Origin: Aquilaria yunnanensis
Taxonomy: Eukaryota; Streptophyta; Magnoliopsida; Malvales; Thymelaeaceae
Length of the DNA stretch: 64,000 nucleotides
Direction of reading: 5' to 3'
NCBI GenBank assembly: GCA_039654915.1
Contig: CM077596.1
Span: 620,001 to 684,000, forward strand
In this document: in pieces, positions 33,841 to 47,075 of the stretch
How the letters are laid out: every line of letters starts with the position of its first letter
Position numbering within the stretch: the first letter of the stretch is position 1
Translations under genes and position numbers: made by a program
The notes under the pieces: generated by a model
Databases searched by the model: none
What the model was told of the DNA's origin: nothing
The model's input: only the letters and a program-made list of their open reading frames with translations

Positions 33841-36399
33841 GATGTATCAAGTGTTGAAGGTTCAATACACGTTTAGGGAGGCTAATGGGGACTGCTTTGG
33901 AGACTGAGGGCGCCTTTGTTTATTGGAAATGCCCTAATTTTCTTTTCAACTTCTTCCTAGCGGATGCCATAGGAATTTCAGCCCATAGGCTGTGTGATAC
34001 TCCTATGTTAACCCTTGTGTTTTCCCCTTCTGCTCGCCAACTAGACTAGTTTTGCTAGTTGCTTGTGTTTATTTTGGACATATTCTACTTTAGTTTATAT
34101 GAAGTTTATGGTATTCACGTGTTGTGATGGTTCAATTTATGTCAATATTAAACATGAATATAAACAGTAGTGATCATTGACAAAAAAAAAATTTCATAAA
34201 CATGAAAAAAAAAAAGTAAAAGTAAAAACCGAGATAAAAAGTCAACATAAATTTTTGGGACTAAGAGAGCAAAAAAAACATCTAAGTATTAAAAGATAAA
34301 CTATGGAAACTAAAATTTTGTTTTAGAAAATAAAAATAATATGAAAAAAATTAATAATATAAGATAAATAGTGGAATTTCAGTGACAAAAAGTGGGGTTT
34401 TATAATTAATAAATAAAAAACAACAAAAAATGATTTTTAGACTAAAAGAATAAATGTAAAGATTTCAGGAATTAAAGGCTTAGTCATCAACTTAAAAAAA
34501 AAATGAAAACATTAGCTAAAATGAATCAGCTTGAACCATATAAAAAAGTATTCAACTCATAGTGACTAAAATTTTGTTTTAAATAATAATAATAATAAAA
34601 CCAAGAAAAGGTTAAACAAAGTCACTATTGTTGATTAAAAATAATAATAAATCATGGTTATAAAGATTTTGCTTTAGAAGACAATAAATAAAAAATAACA
34701 AAAAAAAATTAGAGGCTAAGAGAACAAATAGAGAGATTTGGTGACCTGCATATCATAGCAGTTATTTTTTTGTAATAAATTTTAATAATAACAGTACGAA
34801 ACAAAACATGATACGTGCTTTGAAACAATACATATTTTTTATTAATTAAAAAAAATTTACTAAAATTTTTCATCTCTTATTAAATCAAAATCTAATTTTT
34901 AATACTAATGAAAAATTTATCTAGAAAAATTCACTTTCAAATTTAATAATTATACACTAAATTACTTGATTAAACTATAGAGGTTGAAGTAAACAATTGA
35001 TGCTACAAAACTTAATAATCAATAATGATAAAAAAAATGACTAAAATACAAAACTATGTTTAATACATGTTAATCAATTAACAGTCTAACCATTAACTTT
35101 ATAAAGATAAAAAAAATGAAAATAAAAAAATTGACTAAAGCTAAATCAACCATAATCAAGCCAAAAGTAGGCAAATTATAATTATTAAAGTTTCATTTTA
35201 GAAAACAATAATAAATAAAATCAATAAAAAAAAGTTAGGATCAATACAAAAAATGAAAAAAAATTTAGATATTAAGGATTTAACAATTGACTTAATGAAG
35301 ATAAAAATAGGTTAACTAAAAAAATAAACAAATTATAGTCACCAATAGCTTATTTTAGAATATAGTACATAAAAAACAACAAAAAAACACTTGGAGGCCG
35401 AGAGCAAATAGAAGATCTAATTAAAAAACTATAAAATTTGGGGACCAAAATGTAACACGGATGTAACTCAGAGTCTAAATGAAAAAAATTAGAAAGTTAA
35501 GGATTGAAACAGTGTTTTAACCAAAACAAACTACTAAGAAAATTGCAATATAGGTCCTCAGAAAGGCAAGTGCATTACGAAAAAATGATCGAATTCAAAA
35601 AAAAAAAAAGAGCAAATTGCATCATTAAAAAGCCAAAAAAAAAGGATAAAAGAAAAAAAATGCGGAATTGTTCATCTATTATAATCACTGTTGATAAATA
35701 GTGAAATCTCTTCCTCTTTTAGAATATAGTATAATGAGTATCCATTTTGACTATAAAAAAAAAAAAAAGAAATATGAAGTTGGAGTAACGTGTTTAAAGA
35801 CTCACCAGCAATCAATTTTCTTAGGCTAATTGGACACCTTATATGATATATGAGAGATTCCAATATCGTAAGCCGGTTACGTTAAGAGAAGACTAACTAT
35901 CTTTAATACCAAAAAATTGGTACCATGGGTTTTCAATTTTATCTTTTCCTAAACTTTTGTTTCTTTTAATATCTAATCCATAGTAAAATAATTTTATTGA
36001 TTTTATTTAATTTTAATTAAGTTAATTCCAAATCGTCAATTTTAATAGATCAACCGGATATAGAATTTTGTTTAGATGTCCTTAAATTTGATCATGATAT
36101 TTTATTGAATCCATAAAAAATTTGAAAAGATATCTTTGTTCAAACCGTTCATTTAAACTTTAGTAAGTCCATTAAGAACAATTTTCTCATAACTTTACCA
36201 CGTTCACCAAGAACAATTTTCTGAAAGATTTATAGAGAATCCCGTCATATTAATTCAACTAACTTTTGAGAAAAAAAATTATATAAATGATGGATACCTA
36301 GCCTAAACTCATAATTCTATGTTTGTCTTAATTTTCAAACTAACTCACGACTGAAAATATAAACAAATAAATTTGAATAAAACATAAATTAACAGAGTG
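33841..36399. other. A-rich intergenic DNA
   Basis: Very A-rich DNA with recurrent phrases such as 'aaaaacaacaaaaaa', 'gaaaacaataataaataaaa' and 'tagattttaggactaaaag'. It looks like old degenerate repeat DNA. No gene is supported. Confidence 0.5.
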
Positions 36400-37070
36400 C
36401 TCTCACCTCTCAGTGCCTATTCTGTAAAACAGAAAAGTGTTAGTGGCTTACATGAACAAAATAAACGGATCAGGGGCTAAACGAACGTTTTACCAAAAGG
36501 GGGAAGGCTTTGATTGGGACCAACACCGTGGGAGGTCGGGTCGGATGGCCGGTCTGAAATCGGGTAGCGTTTGGACCTCCCTACTTCTCCTTCAATTGGG
36601 CTACCGACAGAGGGACTGGACCGGCGACGGAGTGGCTATGCTGAGCGATGACGCGGCGACCACCAGGAGGGGATGAATGGCGGCGGATGGAAGGAAGAAC
36701 CGGTGGGGGTTTCGCTCAGTTACAACTGCTTGTTTGAGCGTTGCCGATGGCCGGGTGACGCTCTTGGGGGCGTAGCGGGATGAGATGAGGCGCATACGAT
36801 CTCCATGAACCGGAGGCCGTGGGTCGATCGACCGCTGGAAGCGGTGGAAGCAGCGGCAGTTGCTTGGGGACAGGGGCCCGATCTACCATCAGGGACCGGA
36901 GATGCATTTTCTCCTTTTCCTCTTCAAAGCTTCCCAGTTTAAGCAGCGACGGCAAAATCTACCCCAACTTCATAACTTGGCTCAACCCACCCGAACTTAA
37001 ATTCAACCTGGTTAGATTTGACGAAAAAGGTAACAACCCAAACCTAATTGTACCCAAACCAACATGAATC
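36400..37070. other. GC-rich island in AT-rich DNA
   Basis: From about 36490 to 36930 the GC content rises sharply, with overlapping open frames on both strands but no recognisable domain. The left edge (tagtggcttacatgaacaaaataaacggatcaggg) reads like the end of a Mutator-like element; no matching inverted end was found. Confidence 0.4.
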
Positions 37071-38442
37071 TGAAATTAATTGAAGTGAAATCTAAGAAAA
37101 TCTAAACACAAATGGCCCAAACCCGAAACGACATGAACCTGAAATAACATAAGCCTGAGATTGACTTGACCGAAACCTAAGATGACCCAATAATTAGACC
37201 TAATTAGACCTGATTTTAACCCTCACCCTAAATCTTAACTTTCTTTTTTCATTATTTTTCATATTTAGTAAGTCTCATATACAAAGGCTCCCATATTTAG
37301 TAATTTTTTTTTTACTTTCATATTTAGTAACTCCCATATTTGAGGAGTGTAACTTCCATAATTAATAACTTTGTTTTTCTCCAACTTCCACATTTAGTAA
37401 GTCTCTTATTTGAGGAATGAACTACCATATTTCTATTTTTTTTCCTGATTTTCATGTTTAGCAATTCTCATATTTTAGGAGAGAATTTTCATATTTAGTA
37501 ACTTCCATTTTTTTAGGACTTCTATACTTAGTAAATCTCATATTTAAGAAAGGGACTTCCGTGTTTAGTAAATATCATATTTGGATTCTTTCTAAATAAG
37601 TAACTTTTATATTTAGTAAATTTAATGATCTTGGTAACCAATTGTCAGAATTACAAAATTTATCTTAAACTTTTAAGTATAGTGCAATAAGGTACCTAAA
37701 TTTTAAAAAATTTAATTTTAGTCATCTATAATAATTACAACATGAGTCCATGAACTTTTAAAATCTTTGCATTTCCACCCATAATATTTGAAATTTTGTA
37801 GTTTAGTAATTAATGTTGAATTGTACTTACATTTCATAGCAATTTCATAGAAAATTCATCAAAATAAGAGCATAAGAAAATTGTCACAGTATGTGTCTAG
37901 GTGATAACTAGGTGAGAGACTGGATGGCTTGTGTAATGATAGTTGAAGAATATGACTCTAGAAAAACAATCAAGTATTATAAAGTATTACCCACAGTATT
38001 AAATAACCTAAATATGTAATAAACTATATTGAAGAAAACTTTTATAAATTTTTTAATTAAACATACTAAGAAAAGAAAATTTCAACTTAAATTAAATTGC
38101 ACCATAAAAATTAAATTCTTTAATATAATTTTTAACAAAATTTGAACAAAAAATTGAATCAATTATATTAACCCAAGTGAAACTGAAGGTCAACCTGAAT
38201 CTAACCTAAAACTAGACATGAAGTTAGCCAAGACAGAAATTGACCCAATTTGTATTAAACTCGAACCCAAATAAACCCAACCCAACCCAATATGAACCCG
38301 AAATTAACTCAACACAAAGTCAACCTAAACTCAAATAAGCCAACCTAAACCTAATTTGGACATGAATTTATGCTAACCCGATTAAATTTAAACATAAATG
38401 ACCTGACCAAAACCTGACCCAACCCACCCAATTGTCATTTTT
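37071..38442. repeat. Degenerate short-repeat DNA (catatttagtaa type)
   Basis: From about 37250 to 37620 the phrase 'ttcatatttagtaa(c/g)t' recurs every 20-45 bases. Before and after it (37080-37220, 38160-38430) a second phrase with 'aacctgaaat', 'gacccaa' and 'aacccaa' is repeated. No gene is seen. Confidence 0.6.
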
Positions 38443-38451
38443 TTCCAAGTA

Positions 38452-39364
38452 AAGTAAATTGCGTTCATGGCCCCTAACCTTTAATTATTGTACCATTTTG
38501 GACCTTAAACTTGATTTTTTACATGAAAAATCTATAATCTCATTTAAGTGTTCCATTTTTTACCTTTTATAGATAAAAAAATGTTAGTGTAGATGAAAAA
38601 TGTCACGTGATATGCCAACATGAACGATTTGACATGGTGGCACAATAAATCAATTGTCATGGATAATGTGAAAAAGTAAGAAAAAAAATTGAAACCAAAT
38701 CAAGAAAAAAAAAACTAGTCCAAACACAAAGCCATTGCCGCTTTCATCACCTTCAGCGTTTCCACCCCTACCGGTCACTTTCATAGTGTCTAAGCTACTC
38801 CTATTCTCTCATACTACCATTTCTCCACCTTTCACTGCCATTATTTTCCCTCACCGATCACCACCATTTGCATTAATAACCCAAATCTAGCTAGATAACG
38901 AGTCACCTCAATAACCTGCCATTCCCACTATTCGCATCAATAACCCAAATCCCACCCCGATTTGAAGAATCAACCTCTTTTTTTCTCTTTCAATGGGGTG
39001 AATTTAGAGATGACACAATGAGGGGTGTAAGGCAATCGTGCAAAGGCGTAAGGTAACAGTATGAGGGTGTTGGGGTAGCCGGGCCAGGAATGGGAGGTGG
39101 TGAGGTTGCTGGAAAAAGAGAGTGCGAGGGGGAAGGAAGTGGAAACGGCCAGAGAATCAATCTAAATCTCTAATCTGATTCTTTATATATATTTATAGAT
39201 ATCCTTATTTTTAATTATTTCCATCAACACTAACATTTTTCATCCGCAAAGGTCCAAAATGAAACACTCAAACGATGTTAGGAACTTTTCATGCAAGAAA
39301 TCAAGGTTAGAGTCCAAAATGGTATAATAATTAAAAGTCAGGAACCAAGAATGTAATTTACTCC
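38452..39364. mobile_element. Mutator-like element with GC-rich interior (913 bp)
   Basis: Inverted ends of about 130 bp: left AAGTAAATTGCGTTCATGG, right (reverse complement) GGAGTAAATTACATTCTTGG, both continuing into 'accattttggacct...cttgatttttt-catgaaaa'. The flanking 9-mers TTCCAAGTA (38443-38451) and TTCCAGGTA (39365-39373) match at 8 of 9 positions. The interior at 38730-39150 is GC-richer than its surroundings, with no identifiable protein. Confidence 0.78.
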
Positions 39365-39539
39365 TTCCAGGTACAAATTTTATCCCTGCCCTCTTTTTTT
39401 TTTTTTTGGTAAAAATTATATAGACTCTCCTGAGATGTGGACAAATCTACATTTGTATCCTCTATATTTTGTATACTTACACATGTCCTCTAAAAATTTA
39501 AGTCCACCATTAATCGTTACGGTAGAAAAGAGAAAGTAC

Positions 39540-39843
39540 CTATTTTTGCCATCCAAGCTTTCTTCCCTAAAAATTTTACCCCACCAACTTCTACATCTAA
39601 CAAGTTAGGCCCCAATTTTAGACTTTCTTCTCCAATCCCACAAACTTTTCTTCCCACAGCAACCTTTTGAGCCCTTGAATTGATACCTAAATAACATAAA
39701 ACTATTTTACCTCTAACACAATCCGGATCGAAAGAACTATCGAAATACAGATATAAAGAATACCCATCACCCTCATTTTCCAGTCCTCTTTTTCCGACAG
39801 AAGCGGAGACAAAAATCAACATGTTCATACTTTTACCTTGCAC
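39540..39843 (-). pseudogene. Subtilisin-like protease fragment
   Basis: On the - strand, residues around 30-70 of a 108-codon frame (VRGKIVLC, GINSRAQK, then V-GIG) match the protease-associated (PA) domain of plant subtilases, which normally reads V-GKIVLCDRG-NSR. No catalytic Asp, His, Ser or N-terminal prodomain is nearby, so this is a small gene fragment and not a working protease. Confidence 0.7.
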
Positions 39844-40279
39844 GAAGACGATGCTTGTCTTAAATAGCTAATCAATCTGGGGATGATCAGCTCATGCGCT
39901 AGTATAAAAAACTACGTCATGTTGTAGGCCGTAGAGCTCTACCGCATGTGCACGTGTGATCGGCACCATCTGCTCCTTTTCATTATCACTAGCCGTTCAT
40001 GATCTTCGATGACATCTCCTCCTATGACCGCATCTCTGGTTGGCCTTTCTTCAGTCTCGATGGGCTTGACATCGATTTCAGATCCCTCGGCATCCCTTGG
40101 TTTAAGCTTCCATTAACATTTCTGGGTTTCCTTAAGATCTTCTATTACCCGAACCATCCATTCGTTGCCCACCAAAATTGTTGTCTTGGAGAAGCTTAAC
40201 GGCTTGGTTAATTAGCTCGTTATGCTTTCAAGGTATCGAATTCAACTTTTTAATCTTGCTAATTTTTTTTTCTTTGTAA
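39844..40279. other. Unassigned stretch next to the subtilase fragment
   Basis: A 66-codon + strand frame at 39999-40199 is GC-richer than the surroundings, but I recognise no domain. It may be another decayed coding fragment. Confidence 0.35.
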
Positions 40280-40288
40280 TTACTATTT

Positions 40289-40735
40289 GGGTAAATTACA
40301 ATTTGCCCCCTGAGATTTGGGTGAAATTACACTTTGTCCCTCCTGTTTAAAAAATATACACTTTTCCCCTACCTTTTTAATACAGTCCGCCGGTAACTTT
40401 TGAAATCTTAATTTAGACTATATAGTAGTCATCTTTAAATAATTTCAATCTGTATGGTATTTTTTATAATTAATTGACATTTAAAAAATACTATTTTAAA
40501 AATTGAAAGAAATACAGAAAGGAAAAACTGATAACTTAAAATGTCTATTTACTATAAAAAAAATACCATAAAGATTGAAATTACTGGAATATGACTATCA
40601 TAATGACTAAATTAAGATTTCAGAAGTTACTGTAGGACTATATTAAACATATAGGGCCAAAGTGTATATTTCTAAAACAGGATAGGGTAAAGTGTAATTT
40701 CACCTAAACCTCAATGGGCAAATTGTAATTTTCCC
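40289..40735. mobile_element. Mutator-like fold-back element with 9-bp TSD (447 bp)
   Basis: A perfect 9-bp duplication TTACTATTT (40280-40288 and 40736-40744) flanks near-perfect inverted ends GGGTAAATTACAATTTG and (reverse complement) GGGAAAATTACAATTTG. The inverted arms extend to over 100 bp. There is no coding capacity. The layout matches the element at 14851-15303. Confidence 0.88.
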
Positions 40736-41031
40736 TTACTATTTGCTTGATCTTCATCTTTTTTTTTTTTTTTTTGGTGTGTGTGTTTTATGTTATGGAA
40801 GCTCAATTGCTTAAAATACAACATTAATATAAGCTAATAAAACATGGGTCTTCTCTTCTCAACTTTGGTTGCACTACTAGTGCTTAGCTTCAAATATTCC
40901 ATTTACCTTTTCCTCTACTAGCTTTATCATTATTTATGTAAGTGTGTGAGTGTGTGTATGTTAAAAGTTTTTTATTAAGATTTGTCCAATATGTCTTGTC
41001 AGAACTTGGGTCCTTTGAAAAATGATAGAGC

Positions 41032-42973
41032 TATTAACACGGCCTCACATAGCCCTGCCCTGGAAACCTATAAGAAAAAGTTTCATGCTGGTTGCGATTG
41101 GCTAGTTAATTATGTGAACCCTTGTTAAAACCTCATGCCACTAGTTATATAACCTAGAAATGCAATTATACATGCAAGAGTTGCTTTGACTTGGGTAAGT
41201 AGTAAACCATAAAACATTTATATAGCTTAGGTATTTTCTATGAAATTAAATTTTCAAAAAGTCAAAGCAATACAAAACCATCATAGTGTCATCATAATAT
41301 TCCTACACTTAATTAACCGCATGTGGACATAAAAACAAAGAAGACTATGCCCTACACCCAAAGGCAACCATAGAGTCCATAACTCTATTCATACACATTG
41401 GAGGCTACTATCATACAACATACATACACAAAACTAGTGCTACTAAGATCCCATCAACTAGCTTCTACCTTAGATGAAAAATCTCGGTGGCAAGCCTCAA
41501 TAATCCTCCACGTGCTCACTAGCCTCTGTGACCCAAAAAATTGTAGTTAGTACAATAACAATTTAACTATCAAGTAGCCAAATAAGTAGAATCTCAAGGA
41601 TTCTCAAGGTAATGTACCTGTAATGGAAACTACCATGACAATCCTTAATGATTGTCAAGTCCATCAACCTTAACATCTGCACAACATAACTAATGGAGTG
41701 AGAATCATATGATTCTCAGTAAGGGATCTTCAAACTATATGGAAAACACTAAGGATAACATATATATATGTATGTGTAATCTACTGCAAGTTCATATAAT
41801 ATGAGGCTAAATCTATATGCATACGTTTCAGTCCCTTAGGACTTGTCCTCTACCTAGTTTTTAAACTATAAGGCAAAACATTGTCTACTAGCAAGCATTG
41901 CTTACTAGCTTAACTAGTGAAATTCATCACTAGATTTGACTTCCCTTATGTTGTACAGGTGAACATGGTGGATGTGCCTCGCTTGAGTTCTGAGGAACTC
42001 ACTAGATGTACTAAACCTCCACATAGTGCCTTGAGTTCTTAGACTTGCCTAGGTCACTTGTGTACTAAGCTTCTACCTTAAACCTTTACCAAAAGTGCAC
42101 TAGGTTTTTACTTGCGCCTCAAGTAATTTTGCCTAGGCTACAAATGCACTAAACCTTCACTCAACACACATACCTATCCGCCAATATGTAGCTCACACTA
42201 GTGGAGTAGTAATGACCATGGTTAGACTCATTTACTAGGTTCTTTGGAACTTACCTAGGTGCCTTAAGGTCCTACATTAGAACCTCAAATTTGAAGGCCC
42301 AACTAGGCTTCCGATGATACCAAACCTTGCATTGGACTAATGGTGCTCTATTGTGACCAAATATGCTTTCAGTTTGAACTAAAATAAATCTAAACTTGGG
42401 CAAATCCAAGCTTGTTGAAGGCATGGAAATGGTAGTGCTCCCTCTTAACTTTGCGTGAAATCTTGAATCACCTCAATCGGACAACTGAGCGAAAAGTCAT
42501 GACAAAAATACTATTGGGTGTCAAAGCTAGTGGGGACGTGTCACCAACCATCAGTGACACATCGCCACGGTACATAACACTTTGTTTTTGTCACGATGAG
42601 CTTGGTGGCGCATCACTAAACCTTGACAATGTGCCCCTAGCTCTTTTGCGCCCAGAAATTCAAGGTTTCATGCCATAGCCTCTTTAGGGCCTTTTAATGG
42701 CCTTAGGGACGCATTCAAGTGCCTTAAACTTGCACATACACATGCACTAAGCCACAATGCACCATTGCTACCAAGCCTGCAATGCCCATAAACATCAATC
42801 CAAGCAAGACAAACACACTAGTCCACCATGATCAACACAACTCACCAACTAATGTCATTCATCAAACTACTTGAATTTAACAAGCAAACAAACTATAAAT
42901 GGCACCAAATATGTATGAATCATAAATCTCTTACCTCAATTCCAAGCTAGAAGCAAAGATCAAGCATTCCAAC
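41032..42973. repeat. Gypsy-like LTR remnant, left of the nested LTR
   Basis: The start (tattaacacggcctcacata...) aligns along its length with the start of the LTR at 42974, including 'ctggttgcgattggctagtta' versus 'tagttgcaatggctagtta'. The later block 'caggtgaacatggtggatgtgcctcgcttgag' aligns with 43759-43790. It is a diverged member of the same LTR family. No protein domains are present. Confidence 0.68.
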
Positions 42974-45900
42974 TGTAATGTCCCTTACCCCAAATAGGGT
43001 CATCCTAGGAAAACTATGGAACAAAATTCCATACTAGTTGCAATGGCTAGTTATTTATTTGTCCCATTTTAAAACCTTTCATGCATCTAGTTATTAACCT
43101 ATAATGCACCATGTATGCACTTGCTTCAACTTGAGTTTTAATTTAGGAAAATGAATAAAAAACATTGTAACTAGAATACTACTCGACCTAAAGACATTGG
43201 AGGCCAAACTAGCATACATACGTATACTGAAAGACTACTACTGAGATCCATGGTCCATTATGTCCGTCCTTATGCCATTAGCCTCTGCAAGGCTACAAGA
43301 CAACTATAATTAGCACATACAACTTAATTGGTAAAACTAGAATCAATAAATGATTTACTAGGTGGTTACCTACCATATAAATGCTTGCTCAACAACCCTT
43401 CAAAGTCGTCGGCTCCTTACAGATATAATCTACACAACAACACTAAAGGGAGTGAGATTCCGAAGATTCCCAGCAAGGGATTTAGGTACCTGCAAAAAAA
43501 AATTAAAAATCTGCAAACAAAAACCTGAGGATACTCATATACATAATATATAAAATCTACTATAGGCCCTGCGCAGTTTGAGGCCTAACATATGTGTATA
43601 TATTGGAATCCTTTGGGACCCTACCTCTTACTAATCCTCAGATGGACATCACCTCATGCCTAGCGAGTTTTTGGCCCCTAACTCGCTTCTAGCAACCCTT
43701 GGCTTACTAACATCCTAGTGAGCTAAGCTTACTAAAAATCTTTCCCTTTATTGTTGTACAGGTGAACATGGTGGATGTTCCTTGCTTGAGTTCCAAAGAA
43801 CTGTCGTAAGACAAAAGTTTATAAAAAAATTTTCAACCTTAACTCCAATCTCACCCACAAGTGTACGGTGTCAATTGTAGTAGCGGTGAGTCAGGTGTCG
43901 ATCCCACAGAGAATTGTATGGTAAAGAATCCTATCAAATACCAAGTACGATAACATCACTTTAGCTAGAGCAAACAAACCATGGAAAACAAGAAATAAGA
44001 AGCTAAACTACCAAAATTGTGGATCACCTAACCACCAAACCAAACAAATATAACAGCTATCCTAAACACATATTTACAAAGTTTCTAAGGAATTCAAACC
44101 AAATGGGCTGCTACATAGACATAGCTTTGACATAAGTACCTACCTAACCCAAATCATGCTTCCTGAAAGTTGCAGGTCGGAAAACTCTACAGTATCAACC
44201 CTTCTTTCTTAAGACAACGCCAATTAGTTCCTTAGAACCCCGTTAGACATTCTCATGCTAACCAGTTGTCCTAGAAACTATTAAGCTCAAGTTCTCTTCT
44301 AAGGCCTCATAAGAACGATGGTTCTCTCGAATCTACCCATTGCCCATGCTCTATTAGCCCTCTTTCAACCTTAAAAACCTTTCTTGAGCCTTTCCTAAGT
44401 CTAGAAAGTTGTTCAACACAAATAGCCAATAAATGAAGAACACATTTAAGCATAAGCTAAAAGAGCCAACAAATCATGGAAATAATCAATGGGTTATGTA
44501 TTTACAAGCATCAAATCATCTCAAATGGTCCACAACATCCATAGAAACAACAAATCTACACATATTTACAAGAATCTCAAAGTAAAGAAAAAGAGGAGTT
44601 AGGGTTAGAAAAACTAAATCCAAGTAGATATCTTTGTTGTAGAAGAGGTTCCACTCCAATCCAAGCATGAATCTCCATCAAATTAGCCTCCTAGCTCCCT
44701 AATCCATGGAAACCCTAAGAAAACTAGCCAAAAAATGAGTCTGAAGGGTTTGGGGTTGAAGGGGATCCTCCCCCGTAACTTTTCACTGAGGATTTTTATA
44801 AACAGAGTAGGTCTCGGTAACGCGTCGCCACTCCCGGCGACGTGTCACCAATACTCGATAGCACGGATACTCTTCAGTATTTTGACCATAACTTTGCGCA
44901 CAGTTGTCCAATTGGGGCGATTCACTAGCCCACTTGAAGCTAAGAAGAATGGCTATAATTTTTATGCCTTTACCCAAGGCTGAATCTGCCAAGAAAAGGT
45001 CCAAAAGTTGCTTGAAAGTTACCCTTCTTTTACTTTAATCACCTTCACCTTCAAAAACATAAGAATAACACTAGAATGACATTAAATTCTAACAATTATT
45101 GCTATGAAGTACAAAAATAAGGGTTAAATAATATACATGCCATACACTTAACAGGAACTCACTAGGTGTACTAGGCTCCTGCATAGTGCCTCAAGCCCTT
45201 GGCTTGTCTAGCGTACTATGGTGCTAAGTCTCCACCCAACTAGGTGCACTAGGCTTCCACTTGGTGTCTCAAACTAACAAGCTCGCCTAGACTACCAAGG
45301 TACTAAGCTTTGCCCATTTAACCTACCAAGGATGCACTAAGTTTTCACTTGTGCCTTAAGTCACAACTTGGCTACGCCACAAGTGCACTAAGCCTTCATC
45401 CATGGGGCTCCATTATCCACCATTACTTGGTTCACCCTATTATAATAAGATTTTCTATGGATGGACTCAATTTACTAAGTTCCATAGAACCCCTCATATG
45501 CACTAGGATTTCTCATTGGTGTCTTAAGCTCAAAGCATCCAACTAGACAACCAATGGTGCTAAACCCCTTTAACCTTTCCTATTGGCCTTATTGTAGTAC
45601 TCCGAGCTCCTCCTAAATCATTTTCCTTCATGCTTTCTTTGTACCCAGGAAAACTTGATCCATAAACTAGTACTTTAAGGAGTTATATGGGGTACTAAGG
45701 TACCATTGGTTACCTTCCACCTTAAGGCCTCTTAAGCACTCATTGACCCCTCACTTTGAAGAAAAATACAGAAAAACCTAGGCCAATTCAGCCTTTATTA
45801 AAGCATAAAAGTTGTAGATCTTTCTCTTAGCTTTGCATGAAATGTTGAATTGCCTCAATCAGACACCCGAACAAAAAGTTATGGAAGAAATACTACAGCA

Positions 45901-47070
45901 TGTCAATGTTGTCGAGTACTGGTGCTTAGGCACTGAAGCCGGCATTGAGGTGCCAGAAGCATTTTTTTTCTCGGATTCCAAATGGGGTCCTAGGCACTGT
46001 AGCGTCAAGCCCTCATACCCTGCACTCCCAAACTTTGTCCATAACATGTTTGGAGGCATCCTAAGCCACCCAAACCTTCAAACCAACCTACCACAAGCTC
46101 TAGTTGTGTTTAGGTGATACAATAGGCCATAAACATGCTAACCTAACCAAGCATCAAGTGTCCAAATGATCTACACAAGTGCTTGATCCATATGAGTCCA
46201 TCACAACACAAATTTTACCATAACAATGCATATCTTGCAAACCACTTGAAACCAACATTCAAGCAACTAAGACATGCATTGTAGGAGTATGTAAACTAAA
46301 TCCCTTACCTCAATTGAAGAGAACAAGCAAGCATCAAGCATCCACAAGCAATAATGGTTACGCTATGAAGTTTCTATGGTTCTAAGAAAAATCCAACACA
46401 TAAGGCACCAATTCAAGCTCATTCTCACTAGACCTAAGCTCAATGAAGCTTAAGAAACCAAGAATAATCAAGGAACAACTAGTCATAGCTGAATTTAGAG
46501 CTTTCCTAGCTCCAAAATGCGATTTTGAGCTCAAATCAAGCAGCCCTTGCAAAAACAAGCTCTTTTCCACTTGGGTTCTTTATAGGGCTTTGATTTCCAC
46601 CAAGAATTAATGTTTTGGGTGAGATTTGGCTATGGAATTTGAGAAGGAAGAGGGAGCTATGGGTTTGGAGGTTGAAGATGATGAATAGTGACCTCCCAAA
46701 CCCTTGAAAATGGTTTAAAAACCTAACTTTTCACTTTAGCCCTTCAACTTCTTTAGTTTTTCCAAAAAGACCCCATGCTCAAATAGTGCCATAAGACTTA
46801 GCAATCTAGTCCAACTCTTTGGTTTCTTGTCACTTAGGTTCAAAAGAACAACTTATGAGCTTAAATACTAAACCTATCACCTCATGATACAAAATGATCA
46901 TTTTGCCCCTGGTGACACTTAGGTGCCAAATAACCTAGGAACCATCTAACCCTTAACAGACTTGCTTGATTTACTATTTCAAACTAATTAAGGCATTTAA
47001 CTAGGGATTTTGACTTGTTTGGCAAGTCTTACCTGACCGCTGAAAGTTTGCTACCTAGAGGGCCGTAACA
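42974..47070 (+). mobile_element. Solo LTR with TSD CCAAC, interrupted by a second LTR
   Basis: The unit starts TGTAATGTCCC and ends GGGCCGTAACA, with a perfect 5-bp duplication CCAAC at 42969-42973 and 47071-47075. It is 4097 bp including a nested 1352-bp LTR; without that and its duplication it is about 2740 bp. No gag or pol lies between the ends, so it is a solo LTR. Such long LTRs with TGTAAT...GTAACA ends are typical of Ty3-gypsy elements (Del/Tekay-like; inference). Confidence 0.82.
43802..45153. mobile_element. Nested solo LTR (1352 bp)
   Basis: It starts TGTCGTAAGAC and ends CACTTAACA, between the near-matching pentamers AGAAC (43797-43801) and GGAAC (45154-45158). The related LTR at 41032 has an uninterrupted 'ctgaggaactcactag' at this point, which confirms the insertion. 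The internal motif tgtacggtgtcaattgtag...gtgtcgatcccacagaga is a sequence type found in plant gypsy LTRs. No coding region is present. Confidence 0.8.
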
Positions 47071-47075
47071 CCAAC

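Noticed and set aside
45833..46117. 94-codon + strand frame in the LTR nest
   Set aside because: It lies within a solo LTR, and the related LTR at 42451 has only a partly matching frame; no gag or pol similarity.
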